Counted from the stretch's first letter, positions 30,422-43,792 are shown. The stretch is 64,000 nt of DNA from Sipunculus nudus (GCA_026874595.1 CM049306.1:45074019-45138018), one strand, 5' to 3'. Made by a program: numbers and translations. Notes: generated from the letters alone by a model not told the origin.

Positions 30422-33400
30422 TGGTAGGGAAGGTTAAGTCATATTCCTGTTGTGTTTAAAATATTATATTTTAAAACTGACTGAATTGAAGACTTTTATA
30501 TAAATGGAAGAGGTTTCAATTTTACAGTTTTCAATGATGTACAAAATGACATGATTCCATATGCTCGGAAAGGGGAGCCTGGATGCGGATAAAAGTCGAT
30601 AATGATTAATTAAAAAGGTGAGATCCGGGATGAAGGATCAGGCATTCGGATCGCTAGCTGTAGCGAGTTTTACCGGTTCCCCATTTAATAACAGATAAGA
30701 CATGCAGAAATTGTACAAATATGAAATCTCTGAACATGCATTCCAATTGTCACATTCCCGAAAGTTTTGCCTTTTAAAGGTTAGCTTTATAATAATATAC
30801 GAATATATATTCTATACATATAAGGTCAACCGTTAAGGGTGCCTTAAAATACTACAGTAAGTGAGAAAGAAGTTTGTGAAGTATATCAATTATTTGGTCG
30901 AATAGAATTTTTGTGACATGTTATGGCTTAATGTGATATTTGCTGATACGTTTGTACAGTAAATAAGTTACTTTCTTATATAATAAAAAAATATCAACTT
31001 AGTCGATAGAAGGGGGTTCGGGTAAGAAACAGGGTTTTAAAAAATGAAAGTCGCTGGACGAAGGATTCGAAAAGTGCATTTTTTAAATTAAGCCTGTTCT
31101 GTATGAAAAGTCGGATTCAAACAGTACACCAGTGCACCTACAAGAATTTATAAATTGAATCAGTATTGTCAGATACACCTGAATCGATGGGTTGACAATG
31201 TATGATCCTTTGGAAAGATTCGTCCAACGTTTGACGGCAGTTTTCTAAACATTTTATGATTTTTAGACGATATTAAGACCTTATGTAGGGAAACCAAGAA
31301 ATGAGTATATAGGCTGGCTACATTCAGCCGGCGGTTTTAATTAAAGTGCACATTGAGTAGCCCACTCTACCGAAAGATGAAACTGGAAAACATTTCCTCA
31401 TTTTCGCTAAAGAATGCTAGAGACTAAGCAAATTAATCGGTTAAATTAAATGTACATAAACATTTGCAAAAAATATGGGTATAAACTTACCCAGTTTGTT
31501 CATTTTGGCTAAATACAAATTTACAGACGATCCGAGCACACGGACTCCAGTACTATTCATCTGATTAATACGTTGTCATGATTCTGAATGTGAGTAAACA
31601 CAATCCACGTCTGTTTATTTACCATAACAAGAACGGGTGATCAGCTGTCGGATTCAGTGATTAGCTTCACGGGCTCGACAACTAACCAAAAACAAGAAAA
31701 AATGAAAGAAAATCAGAAGTAACAGCTGTTTAAAGCTGCGCGGTACGGCCACCCAGTGGCGTACATGCTGTTTTTAGACACTGATAGCGCCCGGTTTAGG
31801 TTTTTTCCACTTGTGAATGCGGTCGCCTGTGATTTTATTGTCTAGCCAAAGTTTTTTTTTAAAGCAATAAAAACACGTACAGCAAGCAATTTATAGTGTG
31901 CCTGTGGACGGAAATACAGTCGTAATCATTGTTATTTTTTTTTTAATTTCAGAACTTTCATTGAGTAGATAATCAAATATTTTAATAATCAAAAGCTATT
32001 AAAGGTGGACCTCCAAATAAGTTCTTGAGGCCTTGGGCCCCCTTTAACTCGACACTGTTAGCCTGTTAATATTCTATAATTGAAACATGATAATCCGTTG
32101 CAGTGCCTCTCGTTCTATGATAGCCGTTTCAGTTTATATTACAATTTTAAATTTGCAACAGGTCTAGCAGTAACAGATGTATTCATTATATCGTTGTATC
32201 TTGAAATAATCAGCTAGTGTAATCAGGTAATGACATCACAGTGGTGTTTGCGTGTGGACGGAGCGCACCTTTTTATGTACATTTCCATAGGCAGACGACA
32301 GGCCTTGGCTACAGTCAACCTTTGAATTTACAGCCCGGTGGTGAGTACATAACTATCTCGGACAAATATTTACACAGTCTAATTCATTATTTGAAAGTTC
32401 TTTCAGTCTGTCATGCCTGGCATGTCGGATACCTTCCGTGTACGATGACATGCCTGATTTCAGTGCTGCCATTCTATACTTTAATTTAAAAATAACCTAC
32501 TTTTCCAAAAAGGTCTTCTTTTTATACTTTTTCAAACTTCTTTAGGGGTAAACACACTTTCAAATGTGTTTCTCAAATTATCTTCTTCAGGTGGTGATTG
32601 TAAGCTGTTGACATGAGCTTATTGTGTCCACTAGACATACCCTGTAAATATTTCATAAAAGTAGGATTTTTGGATTTTGCCAATGTTTAAGCAATCTTTG
32701 ATAATATTGACTCCTGAGGAGTCATCCCAAAACTCGCCACATTACTACAGATTTCATAACCGAACCTTGTTTAGAGGTATCACATGCTGCAAAAGTGTGA
32801 AAAAATTGCGCAATTTGCATTGATTTTTACTTTTTTTTTCATATTTTTTCAGACAGTTTGATACCTTTTACGAATATAGACTTTTTCCAATAAACCCAGA
32901 GTGGCAACACTTAAATGAAAGTAAAGAGAAAAACAGATCTGCAGGAAGAAGTATAAATACAAGTAAAAACAAGCCCATTTTACATATATTGGAACAGGAG
33001 TTCACATTCTTTTTCTTCAAATCTGGCATAACTTTTTTTTTACATTATTTAAAACCCCTAAGTACACCTCCACTGTTTCTCTGTCTGTGTACAGACTATC
33101 CATTTCTTACGATGCTGTTTTAACATAGACCTATATTGTTATTTACATGCCTGAGTAGGCACATTGAGAGCAATACAGAGAAATTTGGTTTACGGATTTG
33201 CGACTCCGATTTTTCATGGAAAGTTTTTTAGTGTTTGCACATGAAGCCTGGGTCCTACGTAAATCTTTTTATTTGTGGTATGGTACAATTTTTAAAAGAA
33301 TTCCGAAAGGTAAAAAATTGACTCAAATTGGTTTTGAACATATACCATTTTAAGAAGTGAGGTTAGTTTTTGTATTTTTTTTTTTGTCCAGCTTGCAAAT

Positions 33401-34039
33401 TCCATAGTTTGTGTGTCAACCGGTAAAGGCTGAAAAACAGTCGCTCTCATGATAATATTTGTTCCAAGAGTCCCTAGAACAATTTTTTAGGAGCTCTATT
33501 AGCCGAACAGATGTATCAAACGGATATAGGTATACCACGATTAATACGGTATCACACCACGGTTATTAATAATTATATCGGCGCTGTTGGTGTAAACATT
33601 CAGGTCAAGCGCATTTTTTTAAAATCTGATTCTCCTTATCATTGTTCTCAAGGGGTCTCGCTAGAATAACTTATAGTCCAAGATATGTTTAAGTTAAAAA
33701 TATGAGTGAATGTACAAGACTGATAACATACATAGTCATATAATAAAGATACTATTTTACAAAAATTTGCGTTCATAATGGCCTTCATAATGTGCGTTCA
33801 TAATAGCTTTTATAATGTGCGTTCATAATGGCCTTCGGGTCAGCGGTATGACCCACAGCCCAGTACACGTTTAAATATATAGCTAAACGAGAAAGGCTAA
33901 TAACATATAATTTAAGTTGTATGACCTAGCTGTGAAATCGTAGGTAAAGGTGACTTAGAGAACTGTGGCAGTATGATTTTTTTTTTCAATGCAGACCCTG
34001 GTATCAATCAGGTGCTGCAGTTCTGAGCTTTGTTAAAGG
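30422..34039. other. non-coding part of the left arm
   Basis: No gene is recognised. The portion 30510-31700 has no counterpart in the right arm and was inserted here or deleted there. A short repeat of about 27 bp (TGCGTTCATAATGGCCTTCA) occurs three times at about 33768-33838. A promoter-like block is listed separately. Confidence 0.5.
32190..32340 (+). promoter_or_regulatory. promoter-like block with CRE-type site and splice donor, left arm
   Basis: TGACATCA (32231-32238) and a GC-richer segment (CGTGTGGACGGAGCGCACC) are followed by a consensus donor, GTG|GTGAGTACATAACTATCT, at 32341. All of these are kept in the right arm, where the CRE is the perfect palindrome TGACGTCA. It could be a first exon of an unannotated transcript. 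Confidence 0.35.
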
Positions 34040-34228
34040 TCACGTGATACCTACAATATCATAACTACAAATTCTTTGCAACCCTCTCAGGATATCTGGA
34101 GTAGAAAGAACTCTTTTAATATAAGCGAATGTGCACACCTGAGCAAGATTAAAATTCTCGATGGACCAGCTGAACTTTGTGTCTGAACAGCTAATCGTCA
34201 TGTAGCCAGCGATCAAGTCTGAGGTCAC
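34040..34228 (-). CDS. open frame conserved between both palindrome arms (hypothetical)
   Basis: A 62-codon frame containing CSDTKFSWSIENFNLAQVC and TPDILRGLQRICSYDI. The right arm (43606-43792, plus) keeps the same frame open with CSDTKFRWSIENFNLAKVC and TPDILRGLQGICSYEI. KFxWxIENF is reminiscent of the start of a MATH/TRAF domain, but the rest is not. A donor-like GTAG|GTATCA ends the frame. This may be an exon fragment or chance conservation. Confidence 0.2.
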   Translation of the reverse strand: MTSDLIAGYMTISCSDTKFSWSIENFNLAQVCTFAYIKRVLSTPDILRGLQRICSYDIVGIT

Positions 34229-35228
34229 AGTATTATGACTTGACTGAACATAGACATGCGCCCCTTACACAAAAAGTTATTACTTCACCAGCTTACAGCT
34301 GGTATCAGTATGAATAACGGAAAATGTTTATCAAGATGATATGACAAAAATTGTATCTGAAATACATTCCTTGAGAAACAAGTGACTTATTGGCCATGAC
34401 ACTCAGCTGACTGATGATTTGGTTGTTGCTATGATACGAGATGCATTTATGTGTTAAGGACAGGTTGTCCTGAGGGCACTTTACATAAGCCTGTAATTTA
34501 TGAAAATGAGGACATTTTGACCTGATTACCCATGTGAAAGTTGACATTGAGTTGGGTCATTATGTGCAAAATTTGCATGATTCAGCACAAGTGGTTCTGA
34601 TACTACTTATTAATCAATTTTATTTATGTTTTTAATGGTAAAATTATGCTTGCAGAATATAGACCACATTTTCTTTATTTGAGTTATCCACATATTTTAC
34701 CAGGACCTCCCTGGAAATTAAGTTAAAAATTACAATCCAACGATTACAATTTATGCCTTGCAGTAAATTTAAATTTCAGAAGTTGAGGGGCTTGCATGAT
34801 AAGTGTGATTGCAATGTCAAAACGTAAATACAGTGTCAAAATACAGGTGTTGGCACCCGTTACTATCATACCTCTTGCCAAAAACATGAGAAAATTACGA
34901 ATCAAAAAGCAATTGTGGTTTTAATACACTAAACGAAACTACAGTTGGGAAATTACACAATTGCTATTATTTGACATTCTCAAAAAATACAGGAAACGAT
35001 GTGTGAAAAAAAAGATTATGTGCAGGTGGTTCCACCAGTTGTCCACAACTGCTATAACTAGCTATGATCAATGAATATGCAAAGGTTTAGGACACTAGAT
35101 GAATGCACAGCTAAGAAATTGATCAGACTGCTGTCTTTTGGATGTCTGATGAACGGAGGGGGGGGGAAGAGTTGGAAAAAATGAGGAAAAAGCAAAAGAC
35201 CCATGGGTCACGGTGCGCAGATGACCTT
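34229..35228. other. distal part of the left arm
   Basis: Matches 43600-42690 in reverse. An 80-codon minus-strand frame (34305-34547) has a stop in its right-arm counterpart, so it is not supported as a gene. Confidence 0.5.
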
Positions 35229-35843
35229 TTTTTAAATTTACTGCTGGTTGATAAAGTTTTCCAAAACAGTCACCTTTCATTTTGTTGAGTGAGAAGGGAA
35301 AAATGCCAGATCTTTGGTTAATTGGTACTCCAGGTGTGCGTCTTTAGGTTTTAGTCTGAATTAAATGAAACTTGTTCCATTCAATTATTGGACCAATAAC
35401 CTGATTTCTTTACAAAATACTATTTTTAGTGGTTTCCAAAGTATCATACATTTGCAATGTAACCAGAAATTGACCATATAATTTGCTAATTATGTATTTC
35501 CTTGCACAATCTGAGGTAATTCCAAGTTGCTGTAAAATATGTAAATATTATGGTCATAAATGCCTGTTCATAATAATATTTGGTTGTTTCACTTACCAGT
35601 GACCTGGTATAAAATAAACAATGCCTTTTATGCACTTGTTTGCTGCTCTTGGACAGATATCCCTGCTACATATCACAATCAGCAGTATTTTCCAGAAAGC
35701 GATTCAAAAAGTAAGCATCGGTCTTGCTATATATGAGTACAGGTCTAACTGAAAACCCCAAGGCCAGTAATCCTCCAGTCCCCCTGGAAACTTGAACCCC
35801 TCTTCATATATGCAAATCATTAAGGCAAAAAAAAATAAAAAGA

Positions 35844-35955
35844 TATGGTTCTCAGGCACCTTTTTTCAGAAATCACTGCAGGCAGGCGGTATTTTATTTT
35901 TGACATTTTTTTTTGTATTTTTCGATTAAATTGTCATATGATCAGGGATAAGCAT
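35844..35955 (+). repeat. dispersed repeat, pairs with 23182-23285
   Basis: Same orientation and segment order as the copy in intron 1 of copy C, with scattered substitutions. Confidence 0.7.
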
Positions 35956-36642
35956 GAAAATAACAGGGTTTTTTTTAGCTAAACAGGTGAAAGCAATACA
36001 TAAAAAAGGAAATCGTCTCAGAATTGTATTCATTTATCTTCTTTAAAGATGAAAAGCAAAATAAAAATGTTTGATGCGGGGGGTTAAAATTGACGCAGGT
36101 TGTGATTGAGAACCATACCTTTTATTTTTATTGGCCAAAGAGGATTTTATTTTTCCTGTGCTCAGTTTCCAAAAATAAACATTGTCTGTGCTATATATGG
36201 GTGCAGACCTAAGTGAATACCTTGAAGATAGTTCTTCCGGGGTTTCTGGGAGAAGTATCAGTAATGCAGCAGGCATCAGAGATTGTTATTCCATCAGCAA
36301 TGAGACCTGCTGCTGGCCTGAGGCTGTAATAACTGACTGCTCCCACAAGTGTCTGCTGACACAGCACAGTGCCAACCTGGGCAGCACCCACAGGAGATGC
36401 TTGTGTCTGTACCTGGAATTATAGCTGAAATGGGTACAAAAGTTTGGACTTGAGTATATGGCAGTCTCTAACTTGGTACTCATTGCCTTGGCAATACTTG
36501 GCAATGCAAAGTATGCGTAAATTTGACATGTTTATGGCTTTGAAAATTTGTAATAAAAGAATACATGTAAATAGAGTGGAAAATCACTCAAAAGCATATA
36601 ACCTATAGAACTGATTCCCTTTCAAATAAGCTACTGTACAAA

Positions 36643-36865
36643 TTATGAAACTATTATGCATAAATTGACTTAAAAAAGGTTTAAGCTCTACTGTATTCAT
36701 TAAATATACACTGTCTGTTACTTTGCAGTAATATTCTGATGGCATATAGACTTATATTATGAAACTATTATACATAAATTGACTAACAAAGGTTTAAGCT
36801 CTACTGTATTCATTTAATATAGACTGTCTGTTACTTTGCAGTAATATTCTTATAGCATGTACATA
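36643..36865 (+). repeat. 114-bp tandem duplication, two copies
   Basis: TTATGAAACTATTAT starts at 36643 and 36757. Both copies contain GGTTTAAGCTCTACTGTATT and CTGTCTGTTACTTTGCAGTA. Confidence 0.92.
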
Positions 36866-37109
36866 CATGGATTATGCTGGATTATTCCCAAATCTGTGTA
36901 TATAAAACCTAAAATCCTGAAGGCTTAATAATAACATATCATTCATTTCTTATGGATACCTTCATCTTCAATAGACAGTACAACCAACAGGCCATGAACC
37001 TATTCTTAAATTTAAAAAATCTGTCATTGGAGTCCTACCTTTTAGATATGAGAGGAAAATAACACCTCACTTAACAGTAGGTGTGAAACTATTTTTGGAT
37101 TATTAAAGC

Positions 37110-37550
37110 CAGCTATTTACCTAGCTTTTGTATACAACTTATGTGAAAGCTGACATACTCTGCATACATATCAACTCCTGGTAATTCCTGTGAAGAAACG
37201 TTCGTAAAATGCCTTTGTGATGATGTAAGATTTTTTTTTTCTACAAGCTGTTAGTAAACACAGCAATGTTGACAGTGGAATTCTCTGTGGCCTAAGGTGT
37301 TTGGTTGCATATATCTGCAGGAGTTGAAAGGTCACTAATTGCAAATGCCTGGTTTGTCTGACTTGCCGCAAGATGTCCTTGTTGACTGAGTTTGGATTAT
37401 TCTGACTGACCCCAAAATGTTATGAACATGTGGGTATGAGCAAACCAAACAGCCTGAAGTGGTGGGATTGGCATTTTCTGGCCTGTTTGTATAAATGATT
37501 CAAGGGATTATCTTTAGTTATTAGATGTGAGATATCAGAATAGGCCAATT
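37110..37550 (+). repeat. third copy of the 470-bp dispersed repeat
   Basis: Shares TAGTAAACACAGCAATGTTG, GAAAGGTC.CT.ATTGCAAA and GTCCTTGTTGA...TTTGGATTA with the tandem pair at 3640-4720. Confidence 0.7.
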
Positions 37551-39605
37551 ATATACACAGTTTATGTTGTCAAAATGAAAGAAAAGTAAGACTACTATAA
37601 TGATTTGTTGAACACTCTCAAGTACCCTGAGCATATTGCGTTTTAAAAAAAAGTTAAAAAAAAAAATGAAATGAAAATATGTTGAATAACTGTAATCTTT
37701 AAAAAAATCCATTGTTTTATGGGGTTTTAATGACAATTGGGATGCAGTTATCAAGTGCCAGAGACTCAAAGAAGACTTGTGTGGACTTACAGTAACTACA
37801 AGATACAAGGCTGCTTTTATGTACTGACTTTTGGTCAGTTCTGAATTGAAGTGCAGTTGAATTGAAAATGAACGGATTTTTGTACGACTTAGAACCAACT
37901 GTAATCAATTTAAATAAAACTGAAATGAAATGGGATTGAATTAAAACTGAAGCCTCTGTCTCAGATGAGCTGAGCTGATAAGATTGTTCAGCTCTCATCC
38001 TTCTAAGTACACGTATTGTTGATCAGGATTCGCCTGTGTGTGGGTGTTGTAAATTTGGTGGGTCATTTGTTGGTAAACATTTATCTTGATATTTGGATGT
38101 GAGTTTGAAGGTAAATATCTTTAATCAAAGTTTCAATTATATATGGTAATACAAGTTGGCAAAATTACAGATCGTTCAGTTTACTTAATGTATGAACCAA
38201 AATTGATTGAAGTTCAGAAGAGGCAAACGTCAGTCACCTCTCCTCATTCCTCCTTTCTCCATTGAATTTTTCACATTCTTACATAAGTCTTCAGTCCATA
38301 CTCTTTTATTCATTATTGGCCACAGTTCCAAATTTAATTCCTGTATCAAAACTGCAGAGTCATCTCCTTTGTGTCCTGTTTAAAAGACAGGTGTCATTTA
38401 GGTGCATATTTCTAGTAACTCCTGCCATTTTGATGTCAGACAGGCCATGGAGTCCTGATATGTATACCAACAGAGGATCAACAGAGCCTTAATATGCTTA
38501 TCATATAGACTGATCAACTCTGGTCCCTTGTGGGGGTGCTGCACACATTACCAATTAAGGCGGGGTCTTAGGTCAGGATGGAGAGGTCTATCTGACGTGT
38601 CCCTCGTTATTTCAGAATCCCAGGTGTGCACTTTGTAAGAACTACAGGCAAGAATCAAGGGCACACCATGAGGATCACTAGATCAGTAGTTAAATAAGCT
38701 GTCAATCACTTGTGAGACTGTTTATAATACTGAAATGTGCCTTTGCTAATTGAAATATGCTTTGGATCTATATAGGATCTAGATTTCAATTATTTCAGGC
38801 ATTGATTGTGACCTCCAGTTAGCTGTCCTGAGATTTTGCAGTTACCCTTCAGGTTCTTAGCAAGGCCTGCTTTTTGCCATTTAGGCTAGAAACCGGTAGT
38901 TTGGGAAACAAGTGTATGAAGGATGTCATAAAAACTTTAGGATAAGATTACCCCTTCGACCTTAAATCTGTTTAACAATTTAAGCTTAACCCTTTCAATT
39001 AAGAAAACAAACAAGAGAACCATACTTTGTTCAGTGTCATACAATGTAGATTAAATATACTGTGACTTAATTACTTTCACCAAAAAAGGTGGCTGATTTG
39101 TGTGTAATCAGCTCGGTGTGTGTGTTTGGTTATGCAACATCTTCAAAATTTATTTATGGATTTCTTTGAAATTTTGGTAAAGTATGAGCCATGGATGAAA
39201 TAATTGAAGCTGTAATTTTGGGACAATTTGGTAAATTTAAATGCAGATCTAGATCAGGGTCCAGACAAGTTTGTCCCTTTTTATCTGCTTTTGTTAGTAC
39301 AGTAACATCTCCAAATTTATATCAATCATTCCGAAATAAAAAACTTGCTCCGCTGTCTGTGTTCCACAGATATGTTGTGGATAAGCAAGTACTTTCAGGG
39401 GCAGCTGGAGTGAGGAAATGATGTCTTCACTGTGGTATTTTCTGCATGGGAATTGACGGCAGAATTATAAAATTATTATATTGACTTGACTATTTGGAAT
39501 ATTATTAGGACAAAGATATACAACAGACAGGTGTTTACATCTTTCCAAAACTTCCACTTGTGTGATACCTAAATCATTCAAAGATAGAACACTAGTTGGC
39601 ACTTT

Positions 39606-39650
39606 GAAGCGAGCCAGTACTGCTGTAAATAAGCCAGTACTGCTGTAAAT
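39606..39650 (+). repeat. 20-bp direct repeat, two copies
   Basis: GCCAGTACTGCTGTAAATA occurs twice in succession. Confidence 0.85.
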
Positions 39651-40340
39651 ATCACTGCATTCAAATGTCCGCCCTAAACAGAGAAGATGTGAGTATGAAG
39701 GTTTGTTATCTGATCCCTGACATGAACAACATAAAACGGAATTTTATGCAATACCTCCGACACTATCTCCACTATTTCCATTTATAATCATTTGCATTCA
39801 GCCGTAATTGCCTACCCGAAATGTGATAACAAAGTGAAGTACAAAAGTGTCAACATATTCAGCTATAATAAGAACCAAACATCCTGGTCTTCCATGATAT
39901 TTTCTCTTTGAAGGACAGGATATTCTGACATATTTTCGTATTCATTATTGTATTGGCATTTCTGATATAAAAGGAATGATTTATTATCATTACATAATCA
40001 TCATATTTTCAGAGCATAATGTATTTTTGATCTGATGGATTTCAGTTTAATAAACAAGTTACATTATAAACTGCATTTGTTGTTTAAGCTCGGCTATATT
40101 GATCATTCTCTGTCTAGTGGGTGTTCTCCATTATCAGGGCACAATTCGTAATCTTGTAACTTAGATAACTCTGACTTAATGTTCTGGGAGGTCCTATAGA
40201 AATCAAGGTAACCTGAAGTTGTGTCTCAGTAACCTATCCTCTATGCAGTGGCATCAATTTATCTTCCAGGAGAGGGGGAGGGGGATGACTCGCAGACATA
40301 TAAATATATATATAAGCACTGAAACCTACTTAGGCCGATA

Positions 40341-40346
<6 letters not shown>

Positions 40347-40393
<47 letters not shown>
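40347..40393. repeat. (TA)n microsatellite
   Basis: About 23 TA units. Confidence 0.95.
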
Positions 40394-40396
<3 letters not shown>

Positions 40397-40834
40397 TTTA
40401 TCGTCTGAATGACACATTTCAAATATATATACTTTATGACATCTCAAATATATCACAGTTAAGTATAGGGTTTTAGAAATAACGTAATAAATATATTCCT
40501 TTATTTTTTGTGGATTAATGTTGTTTTTAGGAGGAATCCTGTATAAATTTGGATCATGGCTTTTATTTCTGTGATAACCTTGTCCAACATTTGATGAATG
40601 AACCAACAAAATATTTGATTTTCAGCAAAACATATGGATGGTGTCATTGCCCATTTGATTATACTCCAGCTCAAAACAGGCAATTTATGTTCCATTGTTT
40701 ATAAGTTTAATTGTTTCCATATGTATAATTTGATTTCTTCTGATATTAGACTCTGTGTTTGAAGGCTACAGGTCAATTGGGTCGTGAAAAGTTCTGTGGA
40801 GAGAAAATTTGAACCGGGTAAATACCAGTCTGAT

Positions 40835-41116
40835 TTAGCCCCAGGCAAAGAATTTGCCATCCTGGGGCTGTACAAGTAGGACACTGCGGGAGTTTAACCT
40901 TTCTGGTGTTAGCACTAAATAGAAAACGTCTCTTTTAGCGCTCGTTAAAGCAGCTCCGGCCAAGTCTAAATCACTGCAGGCAACTGTTGTGTGGTCGTTT
41001 ACCATGGAAAAGGGCAAGCTAGGGCATATTGTGAAGTTAAATGACCCCGTGGTGTAGACCTCCCTGGATTTCATCGGGCTGGATATGAGAGCAATGAACG
41101 CGGAATGAAGACACAA
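40835..41116 (-). other. unidentified 93-codon open frame
   Basis: A GC-richer island with an open minus-strand frame containing VNDHTTVACSDLDLAGAAL and RLNSRSVLLVQPQDGKFFAW. Composition looks more protein-like than the surroundings, but no family is recognised and no flanking splice pattern is convincing. It may be a fragment of a mobile element or a decayed gene. Confidence 0.2.
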
Positions 41117-41624
41117 AATGATAAAAGAGAATTATTGCTGTACGGCTTCCTAGGGTCTCCTCGGTCCCTGGCATGCGACCGCCGAGTCACAAGTCGCCTA
41201 CTTAAGGCTGAAAATGAATATATGTTTCATCTTTTGAAAATATCAGCAAGAGAATTGGTGTTGACAGGCTGCCCAAGTGCATTATCGGCAGATTGCAAAT
41301 TTCTTGTCTCTAGCAATGAAAGTAAATGTAACTAACTAAATTCCCTGATATTAATTTGAACATCACTCTTCTATATTATTCCTATTATTAAATCGGAATA
41401 GACTTGAAGAGACACCATAGCAACCATTATGATGTCACAGCTATTACCATGGTATTTCCGGGCCAAGGGCTGATATAGTGTCAACCAAATGGGGCTCTGA
41501 TCTTTATTTATTGTATTATCCAGCCCTAACGATTTTTGTGCAATAAAACATAGGCCTAGGCTTAAAAGATTACCAGATCTGGGTTAATCGGGATTCCCCT
41601 TTTGTTACTAAAAATGTAATTCTT

Positions 41625-41720
41625 AGCTCAGCTGACTACAACTCACCTGAGCTATGGTGATGGTCCGTCAGGCCGTCCGTCCGTTAACTAGGCACATTTT
41701 GAAAGCGTTGGATCTTCGAA
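41625..41720 (+). repeat. dispersed repeat fragment of molluscan type
   Basis: TTAGCTCAGCTGAC...CTCACCTGAGCTATGGTGATGG followed by CCGTCCGTCCGTTAAC resembles an abundant bivalve repeat (AGCTCACCTGAG...GTGAGCTATTGTGAT...GTCCGTCCGT). A weaker relative lies at about 14680-14760. This is recognition from memory of the motif, not from a search. Confidence 0.45.
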
Positions 41721-41837
41721 TCCGAAATTCTAAATCATTTAGGTGCCCCCAAATTCTCCTACCAAACCGAAAACTGACTAACTGCGACTTCAAAGCCCCC
41801 CATTTTCCATTAAAAATCCATTATTACATTTCAAGTC

Positions 41838-42600
41838 TGTCCACCATGAAAACCACTGGTGCTGTTTTATTTAAATTTGGTATGATTATTTCTGCAGGTA
41901 TTTTCTATATACATGCCAGGAATTAGGTCAAAATTTGCTTAATGTGCAGTAGTTATTGGCCCGAACATTTATCAAAATCAGGAAATATATTTACCCACTT
42001 AACATGATAATTGTTCAAGCTAAACATCCCATTTCAAGCATATATCTATATTTACTTAAGTGTTAATTGTGTACCAGAAATTAAATATATTTTTGATAAA
42101 TATGAATTTATTAGCATAAATGTAAAATCAATACCTTTAATTTAACCTGACTTATATTCAAGTTTTGGTAGACCAGGTCTCAAGCACTGTTTTTCAACTA
42201 GGCTGGTTACACTTCCATACTGCCAACCATAAAAGCCATCAGTGCTGTTTTGTTGCGGTATTTTGCATAACTATTCCTCAATATATTTCCTATGTATATG
42301 CTAGACATTAGGTCAATATTGCGTGATTTGTAGAAGTTATTTACATCAACAAAACGTACCTACTCAAAAACCAGGAAAGATATCAGTCAACATGATAACT
42401 GTTGAGGCTGGAGAAAAATCTCCAAGCATAGAACTGTATTTAATTTAGATTTAATTGTATACAAGAAATAACCTCAGTATTTTGTAATTTTATCAAGTTA
42501 ATATCAGCATATAAATGTAAAGTCATTAACTTAAATTTTGCCTAACTTTACTTGGGCATTTTTCATAGAAGCACTTTTGATTTAATATTCACATGATGGA
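41838..42600 (+). repeat. tandem duplication of about 382 bp, two diverged copies
   Basis: The copies start near 41838 and 42220. Shared pieces are CCA.AAAAGCC-like, GTGCTGTTTT, ATTAGGTCAA.ATT and ACATGATAA.TGTT.A.GCT, in the same order. Both are well diverged, so the duplication is old. Confidence 0.7.
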
Positions 42601-43605
42601 CATACAAGGTTCTAAGCTTTTATAATATGTAATCTGAAAGCTGTTGTACAAGGTCTGCAGCTTTATTCCATGCTTCAGAGGACATCAAGTTCATCTGAGC
42701 ACCGTGACCCATGTGTCCTTTGTTTTCCCCCGTTTTTTCCTCGCCTTTTCCCTTCTAATTCACCAGACCGTCAAAAGATAACACTTTGATCAGATTCTCA
42801 GCTGTGCTTTCATCTAGTGTCCTGAAACTTGAGATGCCAAATAATAGCAATTGTGTAATTTCTCAACTGTGGTTTCGTTTAGTGTCCTCAAACCATGATT
42901 GCTTTTTTATTCGTAAGTTTCTCATGATTGTGGTGCCAGGTGTATGGTAGTGACGGATGGCACCACCCGTATTTTTACATTGCATTTACATTTTGACATT
43001 GCAATTACACCAATCGTGCAAGCCCCTCAATTTCTGAAATTTAAATGTACTGCAAAGCATAAATTTTAATTGTTCGACTGAAAATTTAACTAAATATCCA
43101 TGAAGGTCCTGGTAAAATATGTGAATAACTCAAATAAAGACACTGCGGCCTATATTCTGCTAGCATTATTTTCACCATTAAACCCATAAGTAAATATTAT
43201 ATATTATATATATATATAAGTAGTATGACAATAAATGGTGCTGAATCATGCAAATTTCGCACATAATGACCCCACTCAATGCCAACTTACACATGGGTAA
43301 TCAGGTCACCATGTTCTCATTTGCATAAATTACAGGCTTAAGTAAAGTGCCCTCAGGACAACCAGTACTTAACACATAAATGCATCTCGTATCATAGCAA
43401 CAACCAAATCATCAGTCATCTGTGTCATGACCAATGGGTAACTTGTTTCTCAAGGATTATATTTCAGAGGAAAATTTTATCATACCATCTTTATTAATAT
43501 TTTCAGTTATTCATACTGATCTCAGCTGTAAGCTGGTGAAGTAATAAACTTTTTCTGAAAGGGGCGCATGTCTGTGTTCAGTCAAATCATAACAGTGTAA
43601 CCTCA

Positions 43606-43792
43606 GACTCGATCGCTGACTTCATTACGATAAACTGTTCAGATACAAAGTTCAGGTGGTCCATCGAGAATTTTAACCTTGCTAAAGTGTGCATGTTAGC
43701 TTATATTACAAGAGTTCTTTATACTCCAGATATCCTGAGAGGGTTGCAAGGAATTTGTAGTTATGAAATTGCAGGTATGACCGGACCTTTAA
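43606..43792 (+). CDS. right-arm counterpart of the conserved open frame (hypothetical)
   Basis: The frame is open across the same span as 34228-34040 but lacks the ATG (GTAACC in place of ATGACC), and ends at GCAG|GTATGA. If it is coding it would have to be an internal exon. Confidence 0.2.

Larger units (their letters stand above)
24721..35228 (+). repeat. left arm of the inner inverted duplication (pairs with 42690-51712)
   Basis: Starting just inside intron 4 of copy C, the sequence matches the reverse complement of 51712 down to about 42690. Matched anchors run in order: exons 5-7; the stop-proximal 3' region; 26640 against 48325; 27720-28075 against 47110-46755; 30445 against 46655; 31740-31850 against 46300-46190; 32240-32350 against 45790-45640; 33840-34230 against 43990-43600; 34560 against 43255; 35200 against 42710. 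The arms are clearly diverged, with indels. Confidence 0.85.
35229..42689. other. central spacer of the inner palindrome
   Basis: About 7.5 kb present once between the arms. No gene is recognised. It holds a dispersed repeat (35844-35955), a 114-bp tandem duplication (36643-36865), a third copy of the 470-bp repeat (37110-37550), a TA microsatellite (40347-40393), an unidentified open frame (40835-41116) and a 382-bp tandem duplication (41838-42600). The GC-richer part 36180-36420 has open frames on both strands that match nothing I know. Confidence 0.5.

Noticed and set aside
34305-34547. 80-codon minus-strand frame in the left arm
   Set aside because: The right-arm counterpart has an early in-frame stop and diverges.
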